Source of the DNA: an uncultured Lachnospiraceae bacterium | GTDB lineage: Bacteria > Bacillota > Clostridia > Lachnospirales > Lachnospiraceae | DNA length: 39,778 nucleotides | Direction: 5' to 3' | NCBI GenBank assembly: GCA_944381505.1 | Contig: CALWLK010000089.1 | Span: 1 to 39,778, forward strand | Part shown: piece by piece, positions 27,521-34,656 of the stretch | Layout: each line of letters starts with the position of its first letter | Position numbering within the stretch: position 1 is the stretch's first letter | Translations under genes and position numbers: made by a program | Notes under the pieces: generated by a model | What the model saw: the letters and a program-made list of their open reading frames with translations, nothing else | The model's database searches: none | Told to the model about the DNA's origin: nothing

Positions 27521-27799
27521 ATGAACAAGACAGAGTTATTGAATGCGATCGCTGAGGATTGCGGAGTTGCAAAGAAGGATATAGAGAAGGTCATCAAGTC
27601 CCTCACAGCAGCTGTCCATAAAGAGCTTAAGAACGGAGGAAAGGTACAGATCCCCGATCTCGGAAGCTCCAAGGTTACAGAGAGAGCCGCAAGGACCGTA
27701 AGGAACCCCAGAACAGGTGAGACCATGAAGTCAGAGGCTTGCAAGGCTCCCAAGTTCACAGCGGCAAAGGCTCTTAAGGACAATGTAAACAACAAGTAA
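27521..27799 (+). CDS. hup: DNA-binding protein HU
   Basis: The start is ATG 27521, eight bases after GGAGG; the open frame further upstream lies in the promoter region. The 92-residue protein has the HU/IHF fold: MNKTELLNAIAEDCGVAKKD helices, GGKVQIPDLGSSKV strands, the DNA-contacting arm with RTVRNPRTGE, and APKFTAAKALKD at the end. It is a nucleoid architectural protein, usually abundant, in line with its own strong promoter. Confidence 0.95.
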   Translation: MNKTELLNAIAEDCGVAKKDIEKVIKSLTAAVHKELKNGGKVQIPDLGSSKVTERAARTVRNPRTGETMKSEACKAPKFTAAKALKDNVNNK

Positions 27800-27801
27800 T
27801 C

Positions 27802-28041
27802 ATGCGCCTTGATAAATACTTAAAGGTTTCACGTCTGATAAAGAGACGGACCGTGGCCTGCGATGCCTGCAATGCCGGCAGAGTCAGCGTAAATGGAGAG
27901 GTCAGGAAGGCTTCCTATGAGGTGAAGCCCGGGGACGTGATAGAGATCAGATTCGGAGAAAAGTCCGTGAAGGCCGAGGTCATATCCACCGAGGAGGTGG
28001 TGAGAAAGGACGAGGCCGCGGAGCTTTTCAGATATCTGTAA
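27802..28041 (+). CDS. rqcP: RqcP-like S4-domain RNA-binding protein
   Basis: This 79-residue S4 domain protein (MRLDKYLKVSRLIKRRTVAC, GRVSVNGEVRKASYEVKPGD) matches the YabO/RqcP group. In Bacillus this protein acts in ribosome-associated quality control, helping RqcH add alanine tails on stalled chains (family knowledge). It begins two bases after the HU stop. In Bacillus the adjacent genes are yabP and yabQ; neither is present here. Confidence 0.88.
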   Translation: MRLDKYLKVSRLIKRRTVACDACNAGRVSVNGEVRKASYEVKPGDVIEIRFGEKSVKAEVISTEEVVRKDEAAELFRYL

Positions 28042-28060
28042 AATTCTTTTGAGATCCAAG

Positions 28061-28085
28061 AGCTGTCGCTTCGGGAGCGGCAGCT
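28061..28085 (+). repeat. Hairpin between rqcP and divIC
   Basis: A 10-bp stem AGCTGTCGCT/AGCGGCAGCT (one G-T pair) with a short TCGGG loop is followed by CAATTCTAATT without a clear T-run. It is either a weak terminator or an mRNA-processing/stability hairpin. Confidence 0.6.
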
Positions 28086-28122
28086 CAATTCTAATTAAAA
28101 TGCTAAGCGGGGTTTCGGGCTT

Positions 28123-28425
28123 ATGGCAGTAAAGAGAAGGCGGGATCCGGTAAACAGAATAGCTCTATTGGGCATCACAGTGGTGGTGGCCAGCCTTGCC
28201 GCGGTCATAGGAGTGAGGAGCATAAGCTTGAAGGAGCGGGAGCAGAGCTACATTCAGAGAGAGGAACGGCTTGAGGGAGAGATAGAGGCCGAGGAGAACC
28301 GGACGAATGAGCTCAACGAGTATAAGGTATACGTAAAGACAAAACAGTATATCGAGGAGGTAGCCAAGGAAAAGCTCGGCTTGGTGAATCCCGACGAGAT
28401 AATTTTAAAGGAATCGGAAGATTAA
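28123..28425 (+). CDS. divIC: Septum formation initiator DivIC/FtsB family
   Basis: This bitopic division protein has 100 residues. A short basic cytosolic start (KRRRDPVNR) precedes one membrane helix (about 12-30), a coiled coil (about 33-70) and the family end region TKQYIEEVAKEKLGLVNPDEII. It links FtsL and DivIB in the divisome. Its place between rqcP and tilS agrees with the Bacillus order, minus the sporulation genes. Confidence 0.88.
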   Translation: MAVKRRRDPVNRIALLGITVVVASLAAVIGVRSISLKEREQSYIQREERLEGEIEAEENRTNELNEYKVYVKTKQYIEEVAKEKLGLVNPDEIILKESED

Positions 28426-28429
28426 AGGG

Positions 28430-28461
28430 GCTGCTGATATTAAAGATACCGGCAGCTTTTT
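28430..28461 (+). terminator. Probable terminator after divIC
   Basis: GCTGC and GCAGC arms form a short stem with a long loop, directly followed by TTTTT. The stem is weak. Confidence 0.45.
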
Positions 28462-28486
28462 GATTTAGACAGAAAGGGGATCCCTG

Positions 28487-29491
28487 ATGGATCGCTTCAC
28501 AGAAAGGATCTTAAGGACCATAAGAAAAAGAGAGCTTATCCATGGAGGAGAGACCGTGGTCGTAGGGCTCTCGGGAGGGGCGGATTCCGTGTGCCTTCTG
28601 AGAGTCTTGAAGGGCACTGAGAGGCTTCTGAAAATACGCCTTAAGGCGGTGCACGTAAACCATTGTCTCAGGGGCGAGGAGGCCCTCAGAGACGAGGAGT
28701 TTTGCAGGGAGCTCTGCCGAAAGCTTCAGGTGGAGCTTTCGGTGCACAGAGAGGATGTGGGAGGCTTCGCAAGGGAGAGGTCACTCTCTTTGGAGGAGGC
28801 CGGAAGGATAAAGAGATATGAGATACTGGAGGAGGAGACTCCCGAGGGAGGCCTCATAGCCACGGCCCATCACGCCGATGACCTGGCGGAGACAGTGCTT
28901 CTTAACATACTTCGAGGCAGCGGACTTAAGGGGCTCTCCGGCATAAGCGCAAAGAGGGGAAATATCATAAGGCCCCTCATAGACGTGGACAAGGAGGATA
29001 TTTTGAGCTATGCGAAGGAAAAGGGCATAGGCTTTGTCACCGATTCCAGCAATCTCGAAAACGATTATACGAGAAACAAGCTCAGAAACGAGATACTTCC
29101 CCTCCTTAAGAGGGAGATAAACGAGAGGAGCTCTCTGCACTTAAAGGAGCTGTCGGAGGACGCGGCTGAGGCCGACGCCTTCATAAGACGTCAGGCCGAG
29201 GAGGCGGTGGACCGGAATGTGAGCTTTTCGGAGGAAAAGGCGGATATCCCCCACGGATTTGTAAAAGACCGGGAGCGCATATTCAGGATATATGTTATAA
29301 TGAATTGCATTGAGCGCTTGGGGATAGGCCTTAAGGACTGGAGCAGAGTGCATTTTGAGGATATAGACAAGGCTTTCTTTAAGGGGAAGGGAACAAGGAC
29401 AGACCTCCCCGGAGGGGTGAAGCTCATAAACGGATACAGAAGGACCGTCATATTTAAGGCGGGCTCTAAAGATATGGGAGACGAGGAATGA
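28487..29491 (+). CDS. tilS: tRNA(Ile)-lysidine synthase, short form
   Basis: TilS converts C34 of tRNA-Ile(CAU) to lysidine so that AUA is read as Ile, important here because ATA is a very common Ile codon in these genes. The N-terminal PP-loop ATPase motif is SGGADS (29-34), with HVNHCLRGEEALRDEEFCRE, ATAHHADDLAETVLLN and DSSNLENDYTRNKLRNEI all present. At 334 residues it lacks most of the C-terminal substrate domain found in the 430-470-residue forms, and resembles the short Aquifex-type enzyme in length. The stop overlaps the hpt start. Confidence 0.92.
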   Translation: MDRFTERILRTIRKRELIHGGETVVVGLSGGADSVCLLRVLKGTERLLKIRLKAVHVNHCLRGEEALRDEEFCRELCRKLQVELSVHREDVGGFARERSLSLEEAGRIKRYEILEEETPEGGLIATAHHADDLAETVLLNILRGSGLKGLSGISAKRGNIIRPLIDVDKEDILSYAKEKGIGFVTDSSNLENDYTRNKLRNEILPLLKREINERSSLHLKELSEDAAEADAFIRRQAEEAVDRNVSFSEEKADIPHGFVKDRERIFRIYVIMNCIERLGIGLKDWSRVHFEDIDKAFFKGKGTRTDLPGGVKLINGYRRTVIFKAGSKDMGDEE

Positions 29492-30015
29492 ATTACAGGA
29501 TTGAGAAGCTTATAGATGAGAGAGAAGTGTCGGAGGGCATAAAAAGCCTTGCGGAGAGTATAAACAGAGATTACCGGGGAGAGAGCATCAGGCTTGTCTG
29601 CATCTTGAAGGGCGGAGTGTTCTTCATGACAGAGCTTGCAAAGCATCTTTCATCGGAGGTGACCATGGATTTTATGTCCGTCTCAAGCTACGGGGCGGGC
29701 ACCGAGTCCTCGGGAGTGGTGAAGATAATAAAGGACCTTGACGAGAGCATAGAGGGGGAGAACGTCCTTGTGGTGGAGGATATAGTGGACACGGGAAACA
29801 CCCTCTCCTACCTTATGGACCTTTTGAGGGACAGAAATCCCAAGACCATAAAGCTCTGCACGCTCCTTGACAAGCCCTCGAGGCGCACAAGGGACATAAA
29901 GGCCGACTACGTGGCCTTCACCATACCGGACAAATTTGTCGTAGGCTACGGCCTCGACTACGATCAGAAGCACAGAAATCTTCCCTATATAGGAGTGGTG
30001 GAATTCAATGACTAA
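29488..30015 (+). CDS. hpt: Hypoxanthine phosphoribosyltransferase
   Basis: This purine-salvage enzyme converts hypoxanthine/guanine plus PRPP to IMP/GMP. The 175 residues include VCILKGGVFFMTELAKHL, the SSYGAG flexible loop, and the PRPP-binding motif VLVVEDIVDTGNTLSYL, followed by VGYGLDYDQKHRNLPYIGV. It lies in the tilS-hpt-ftsH arrangement typical of Firmicutes, overlapping both neighbours. Confidence 0.95.
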   Translation: MNYRIEKLIDEREVSEGIKSLAESINRDYRGESIRLVCILKGGVFFMTELAKHLSSEVTMDFMSVSSYGAGTESSGVVKIIKDLDESIEGENVLVVEDIVDTGNTLSYLMDLLRDRNPKTIKLCTLLDKPSRRTRDIKADYVAFTIPDKFVVGYGLDYDQKHRNLPYIGVVEFND

Positions 30016-31819
30016 AAAGAACGCAAAGATACAATGGATGTTTTTCGTGTTGATGGCTGTGATGCTGCTGCTTCTGTCAATGCCCTTTGAGATATTTACC
30101 AACAAGATATCAAACGAGGCCCTTGAAAGCTACCTTGATAAGCCCGAGGACATCTCGGAGGTGAGGATAGAGCAGAATGCGGAGGTGCCCACAGGCTCCG
30201 TCACCATAGTATTTAAGAGCGATGAGGCTGTGAAGGCCTATGTGCCTGATGTAAACGAGCTCTCCATGGAGCTGTCGGAGAAAAACATAGACTTCTATAT
30301 GGAGGACATAAGCCGCGGCGGACAAGTCCTCGGCATGGTGCTGCCCACGGTGCTTTCGGTGGTGCTGGTGGTATTTATCATATCCTTCCTCAATATGAGA
30401 GCAGGAGCAGGTCAGGGAGGCCGCAACTCCGGCATGCTCAATTTCGGAAAGAGCAGGGCGAGGCTTGCGGTGGACAACAAGCTCAGCTTCAAGGATGTCT
30501 CCGGCCTATACGAGGAGAAGGAGGAGCTTAAGGAGGTAGTGGAGTTCCTCAAAAATCCCCTCAAATTCAGAGATATGGGAGCCAGGATACCCAAGGGGAT
30601 TATCCTTGTGGGCGTGCCCGGAACGGGAAAGACCCTCCTTGCAAAGGCCGTGGCCGGGGAGGCCGACGTGCCCTTCTACTCCATATCCGGATCTGATTTT
30701 GTGGAGATGTACGTGGGAGTCGGAGCGGCGAGAGTGAGAGACCTGTTCGCCGAGGCAAAGGCCAACGCTCCCTGCATCATATTCATAGACGAGATAGACG
30801 CGGTGGCAAGGCGGCGAGGCACGGGACTGGGAGGCTCCCACGACGAGAGGGAGCAGACACTTAACCAGCTCCTTGTGGAGATGGACGGCTTCACTCCCAA
30901 CCTGGGAATAATCGTCATGGCCGCCACCAACAGAGCGGATATTTTGGATCCCGCTATCCTTAGGCCGGGAAGGTTCGACAGGAAGGTGACGGTGGGGATA
31001 CCCGACGTCAAGGCAAGAAAGGAGATCTTAGAGCTTCACGCAAAGAACAAGCCTTTAGGGGAGGACGTGGATCTTCTGAGGATAGCGAGGACCACCGCGG
31101 GCTTTACCGGGGCGGATCTGGAGAATCTCCTGAACGAGGCGGCCATAGAGGCCGCCGCCAAGGGCAAGGAGAAGATAGGCAGGGAGGATATAGATTCGGC
31201 CTTCATAAAGACCGGAATAGGAACGGAGAAGAAGTCCAAAGTCATAAGCGACAGAGACAAGAGGATCACCGCCTACCATGAGACCGGACATGCCATACTG
31301 TTCCACGAGCTTGAGGACGTGGGTCCTGTGCACATGATAAGCATAATCCCCACGGGCGAGGGAGCCGCGGGCTACACCATGCCCCTCCCCGACAAGGATG
31401 ACATGATGGTGACAAAGGGGCAGCTCAAGCACATGATGATGGCAGCCATGGGCGGAAGGATAGCCGAGGAGCTGGTATGCGAGGACATTACCACAGGGGC
31501 TTCTCAGGATATACGCCAGGTCACGAAGATAGCCAGAGCCATGGTGATGCAGTACGGCATGAGCGACAAGATAGGCATGATAAACTACGACGACAACGGG
31601 GACGATGTGTTCTTGGGCTATGACATAGCTCACTCCAGAAGCTACGGGGACGAGATACTCACCCTCATAGACGAGGAGATAAGGGCTCTTGTGGACGACT
31701 GCTACCGAAATGCAAAGGAGATAATCCTCGCTCACAGAGATGTCCTCGAAAAGAGCTGCCGGCTTCTCTTGGAGAAAGAAAGGCTTACCGGAGACGAGTT
31801 CAACAAATTGTTTGAGTAA
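30008..31819 (+). CDS. ftsH: ATP-dependent zinc metalloprotease FtsH
   Basis: This is a membrane-bound AAA+ protease for membrane and regulatory protein turnover. Two membrane helices (about 9-28 and 107-128) flank a small extracytoplasmic domain. The AAA module has Walker A GVPGTGKT (202-209), Walker B IIFIDE (257-262) and the SRH region ATNRADILDPAILRPGRFDR. The protease site is HETGH (424-428), with the third zinc ligand Asp501 in TTGASQDIRQ. It has 603 residues, without the long acidic C-terminal tail of some forms. The start overlaps the hpt end by eight bases. Confidence 0.97.
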   Translation: MTKKNAKIQWMFFVLMAVMLLLLSMPFEIFTNKISNEALESYLDKPEDISEVRIEQNAEVPTGSVTIVFKSDEAVKAYVPDVNELSMELSEKNIDFYMEDISRGGQVLGMVLPTVLSVVLVVFIISFLNMRAGAGQGGRNSGMLNFGKSRARLAVDNKLSFKDVSGLYEEKEELKEVVEFLKNPLKFRDMGARIPKGIILVGVPGTGKTLLAKAVAGEADVPFYSISGSDFVEMYVGVGAARVRDLFAEAKANAPCIIFIDEIDAVARRRGTGLGGSHDEREQTLNQLLVEMDGFTPNLGIIVMAATNRADILDPAILRPGRFDRKVTVGIPDVKARKEILELHAKNKPLGEDVDLLRIARTTAGFTGADLENLLNEAAIEAAAKGKEKIGREDIDSAFIKTGIGTEKKSKVISDRDKRITAYHETGHAILFHELEDVGPVHMISIIPTGEGAAGYTMPLPDKDDMMVTKGQLKHMMMAAMGGRIAEELVCEDITTGASQDIRQVTKIARAMVMQYGMSDKIGMINYDDNGDDVFLGYDIAHSRSYGDEILTLIDEEIRALVDDCYRNAKEIILAHRDVLEKSCRLLLEKERLTGDEFNKLFE

Positions 31820-31906
31820 AAATTGTGCAACTTAGATAAATGCTGAATTAAGTTCAAAAAAATTTTATTTAAACTAAATCATGACAGAAAGGGCGGGTTT
31901 TGTTAT

Positions 31907-31912
31907 TATAAT
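31907..31912 (+). promoter_or_regulatory. Isolated TATAAT box after ftsH
   Basis: A consensus TATAAT is preceded by ATGACA at 31881-31886, which is 20 bp away and so not ideal; at 17 bp the hexamer is a weak ACAGAA. It may start the short RNA that ends at the terminator about 100 bases downstream. Confidence 0.35.
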
Positions 31913-31918
31913 AGACGT

Positions 31919-32010
31919 AACCCCCAATATTATATAGTTTTGCTACACCCCATAAGAAACGAAATACCTTCTCCTGAAAGAGCCGACTACCCCGTCGGCT
32001 CTTTCATTTT
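31919..32010 (+). ncRNA. Candidate small RNA between ftsH and the GH13 gene
   Basis: A TATAAT box and a strong rho-independent terminator bracket about 90 non-coding bases with no convincing open frame. The sequence matches no RNA family I recognise. It could equally be just the 3' untranslated end of ftsH. Confidence 0.3.
31976..32009 (+). terminator. Strong terminator after ftsH / candidate sRNA
   Basis: A perfect 12-bp stem GAAAGAGCCGAC/GTCGGCTCTTTC with a 6-nt loop is followed by ATTTT. Confidence 0.9.
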
Positions 32011-32024
32011 GTCTTTAAAGTTTT

Positions 32025-32054
32025 TTGTAAATAAAGGACAAGCTATGGTATAAT
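32025..32054 (+). promoter_or_regulatory. Extended -10 promoter for the GH13 gene
   Basis: TGGTATAAT is an extended -10 element (TGn-TATAAT). TTGTAA lies 18 bp upstream as a weak -35. The GTG start of the hydrolase is about 22 bases from the predicted transcription start. Confidence 0.6.
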
Positions 32055-32082
32055 TGTCTCACAACAGGCATCATGGCCTGAT

Positions 32083-34221
32083 GTGTTGAAAAAACAGAAG
32101 GACGAAGCACAGGAAGATTTTGCTGAATATATGGACAGTAATTTATTTTATGACAGCATCATAAGAGACGAAATATTTTCGGACGAGACGGAGAACTTTC
32201 GCACTCCCCTCTTTGTAAAGAGCAATGAGGAGGTTTGTATAAGGCTTCGGGCTGTAAAGGGAAATATAGAGAGAGTCTGCCTGATATACAGGGGGAAGGA
32301 CTGTGAGGACGGCTCCTTTGCAGAGCTTTCCATGGAGCCTGAGACCGAGGACAGATACTTCGAGTATTTCAGGGTGAGCCTTACAGCGCCGGAGGGCGGT
32401 TTCAAATATTGCTTTAAGCTTTCAAAGGGAGAGGAGACGGTGTTTTACTCGAAGGGAGGGGCTTCCGATGAGATGCCGGAGTTCGGAGCGAGAGACGCTT
32501 TTTCCGTGCTCCCTGATTTTTCCGTGCCTGAGTGGCTGGTGGGAGCAGTCATCTACCAGATATTTCCGGACAGGTTTTATAACGGAGACCGGAGTAACGA
32601 CGTAAGAGACGGAGAGTACAGCTATCTCGGAGAGGAGGCAAGGAGCGCTTCCTCCTGGGACGAACCCATAGCCCCCTTTGATGTGGCGAGATTTTACGGG
32701 GGCGACTTGAAGGGAATAGAGGAGAAGCTTGATTACTTCAAGGATCTGGGAGTGGAGGCCCTGTATCTCAACCCTATATTCGTGTCACCCTCCAATCACA
32801 AGTACGACTGCCAGGACTATGAGCACATAGATCCTCATCTCGGAGTGATCAAGGAGGGAGAGAGCTACGGGGAGATAAGCACTTCAAGGGAGAACCTCAG
32901 AGAGTCGGACAAATGTTTCAGGCAATTGGTGGAGAAATGTCACGAGAAAGGTATCAGAGTTATCGTGGACGGAGTTTTCAATCACTGCGGCTCCTCCAAT
33001 CACATGATGAACAGAGAAAAGCTTTACAGAGCCGAGGAGGGCTACGAGAAGGGAGCCTTTGAGGCCGCGGACAGCGCGTATCACGATTTCTTTCATTTCG
33101 AGGACGACAGGAGGGAAGCGTGGCCCGACAACGACAGCTACGAGAAGTGGTGGGGCATGGAGACCCTTCCAAAGCTCAACTACGAGGCCACGGGAAAATG
33201 TGAGAAATATATACTGGACATAGCGAGACGGTGGTTAAAGCCCCCCTACAATGCGGACGGATGGAGGCTTGACGTGGCTGCGGATCTCGGACACAGCAGG
33301 GAGTACAATCTCAGCTTTTGGAGGAAATTCCGAAAGACGGTAAAGAAGATAAATCCGGATGCCTGTATAATAGCGGAGCATTATGGAGACGCGTCACCTT
33401 GGCTTGACGGGAGCCGGTGGGACACTGTGATGAACTACGATGCCTTTATGGATCCCGTGAGCTATTTCCTTACGGGAATGGAGAAACACAGCGACAGCTT
33501 CAGCGAGGAGCTCTGCGGAAATGGAGACGCCTTCTTTGAGGCTATGTCGGCGGCGCAGAAAAACTTTAACGTACTGTCTCTGTACTCCGCCATGAACGAA
33601 CTCAGCAACCACGATCACAGCAGATTCCTTACAAGGACCAACAAGAAGGTCGGGAGACTTTCGGGAATGGGGTCCGAGGAAGCGGAGAAGGATATAAACT
33701 ATGGCCTGTTCAGCGGAGCTGTGGTGATGCAGATGACCCTTCCCGGGGCACCCACCATATATTACGGAGACGAGGTGGGAGTCTGCGGGTGGACGGATCC
33801 TGACAGCAGAAGGACCTATCCCTGGGGCAGAGAGAACCATCAGATTTTGGACTTCCACACCTACATGATAAATCTCCATAAAAATCCTGTGTTCAGGCGG
33901 GGCTCTTTTTTGAAGCTTTACTCAAGAAAATATATAATAGCCTACGGACGGATGCTCGGAAAGCATGCGGCGGCGGTGGTGGTAAACGCAGGAGACAGCA
34001 CTCAGGAGATAACTCTCCCCTTGTGGAAGCTCGGAATAGACGACAACATGACTGTGACGAGAGTCATAGAGGCCGACAGCAGCCGCTACAATGTGGGCCT
34101 CCACCACAGAGGCACGAAAAACGGCGAGCTCAGATGCAGGCTTGCCCCCTACTGTGCGAAGGTATATATAAACTGGGCGGAGGAGGAATATAATCTCAAG
34201 GACGTGGAAAAGGACGTATAG
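32083..34221 (+). CDS. GH13 alpha-glucan hydrolase (neopullulanase/cyclomaltodextrinase type)
   Basis: This is a cytosolic alpha-amylase family enzyme of 712 residues from the GTG start; ATG 32131 is an alternative and neither has a good ribosome binding site. An N-terminal beta domain (about 37-145) precedes the catalytic barrel, which starts at WLVGAVIYQIFPDRFYNGD. All four GH13 signatures are intact: DGVFNH (296-301), RLDVAADL with nucleophile Asp397, AEH with acid/base Glu432, and SNHDHSR with Asp511. The end is a beta-sandwich domain. No signal peptide is seen, so it likely acts on imported maltodextrins or internal glycogen, complementing GlgC/GlgD. Exact specificity is not readable from the sequence. 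Confidence 0.88.
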   Translation: MLKKQKDEAQEDFAEYMDSNLFYDSIIRDEIFSDETENFRTPLFVKSNEEVCIRLRAVKGNIERVCLIYRGKDCEDGSFAELSMEPETEDRYFEYFRVSLTAPEGGFKYCFKLSKGEETVFYSKGGASDEMPEFGARDAFSVLPDFSVPEWLVGAVIYQIFPDRFYNGDRSNDVRDGEYSYLGEEARSASSWDEPIAPFDVARFYGGDLKGIEEKLDYFKDLGVEALYLNPIFVSPSNHKYDCQDYEHIDPHLGVIKEGESYGEISTSRENLRESDKCFRQLVEKCHEKGIRVIVDGVFNHCGSSNHMMNREKLYRAEEGYEKGAFEAADSAYHDFFHFEDDRREAWPDNDSYEKWWGMETLPKLNYEATGKCEKYILDIARRWLKPPYNADGWRLDVAADLGHSREYNLSFWRKFRKTVKKINPDACIIAEHYGDASPWLDGSRWDTVMNYDAFMDPVSYFLTGMEKHSDSFSEELCGNGDAFFEAMSAAQKNFNVLSLYSAMNELSNHDHSRFLTRTNKKVGRLSGMGSEEAEKDINYGLFSGAVVMQMTLPGAPTIYYGDEVGVCGWTDPDSRRTYPWGRENHQILDFHTYMINLHKNPVFRRGSFLKLYSRKYIIAYGRMLGKHAAAVVVNAGDSTQEITLPLWKLGIDDNMTVTRVIEADSSRYNVGLHHRGTKNGELRCRLAPYCAKVYINWAEEEYNLKDVEKDV

Positions 34222-34273
34222 CAGGGGTCACCATGTTCTCTGAAGCCCTCTCCTGCCCATAAGTTTGAAAGCT

Positions 34274-34327
34274 CAAGGCTTTAGTGAAGGCTCCGAGAAA
34301 TATAGGAAAAATTCAGCTAAAGCCTTG
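34274..34327 (+). repeat. 11-bp inverted repeat overlapping the tRNA promoter
   Basis: CAAGGCTTTAG (34274-34284) and CTAAAGCCTTG (34317-34327) are perfect complements separated by 32 bases. The right arm overlaps the first bases of the TTGACA -35 box of the tRNA-Phe/tRNA-Gly unit. Confidence 0.7.
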
Positions 34328-34353
34328 ACAGAATCATAAAAAGAATGTAAAAT
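34325..34353 (+). promoter_or_regulatory. Promoter for tRNA-Phe and tRNA-Gly
   Basis: Consensus TTGACA and TAAAAT are spaced by 17 bp, 33 bases before tRNA-Phe. Confidence 0.75.
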
Positions 34354-34386
34354 ATCACCGTTGCCCTTGATAATAATCGGGGTCAT

Positions 34387-34459
34387 GCCTCGGTAGCTCA
34401 GTTGGTAGAGCAAAGGACTGAAAATCCTTGTGTCGCTGGTTCGATTCCTGCCTGAGGCA
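34387..34459 (+). tRNA. tRNA-Phe(GAA)
   Basis: This is a 73-nt cloverleaf. The acceptor stem GCCTCGG pairs with CTGAGGC (one G-T), the D-arm has AGCTCAGTTGGTAGAGC, the anticodon loop is CTGAAAA (anticodon GAA), and the T-arm contains GGTTCGATTCC. The discriminator is A and no CCA is encoded. Confidence 0.96.
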
Positions 34460-34488
34460 TTCGGATTTTTCAAATATATATGATTTCT

Positions 34489-34560
34489 GCGCGAGTGGCT
34501 CAGTGGTGGAGCGTCGCCTTGCCAAGGCGAAGGTCGCGGGTTCGATCCCCGTCTCGCGCT
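34489..34560 (+). tRNA. tRNA-Gly(GCC)
   Basis: This is a 72-nt cloverleaf. The acceptor stem GCGCGAG pairs with CTCGCGC, the anticodon loop is TTGCCAA (anticodon GCC), and the T-arm contains GGGTTCGATCCCC. The discriminator is T and no CCA is encoded. It is the last host-like gene before the integrated element, so its 3' end is the probable integration target. Confidence 0.96.
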
Positions 34561-34573
34561 CTTTTTATTTGTT

Positions 34574-34609
34574 AGCGGAAGCCCGTAAAATAAGGGTTTC
34601 CGCTGTTTT
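34574..34609 (+). terminator. Terminator of the tRNA unit
   Basis: An 11-bp stem AGCGGAAGCCC/GGGTTTCCGCT (one G-T) with a 9-nt loop is followed by GTTTTT. Confidence 0.85.
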
Positions 34610-34656
34610 TATGCTTGAATGTCACCTCGTGCAGATGATAGAGCTTGATAGAGTTA

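Noticed and set aside
31055..31735. Minus-strand 226-codon frame inside ftsH.
   Set aside because: It is complementary to intact FtsH protease motifs and has no independent start signals.
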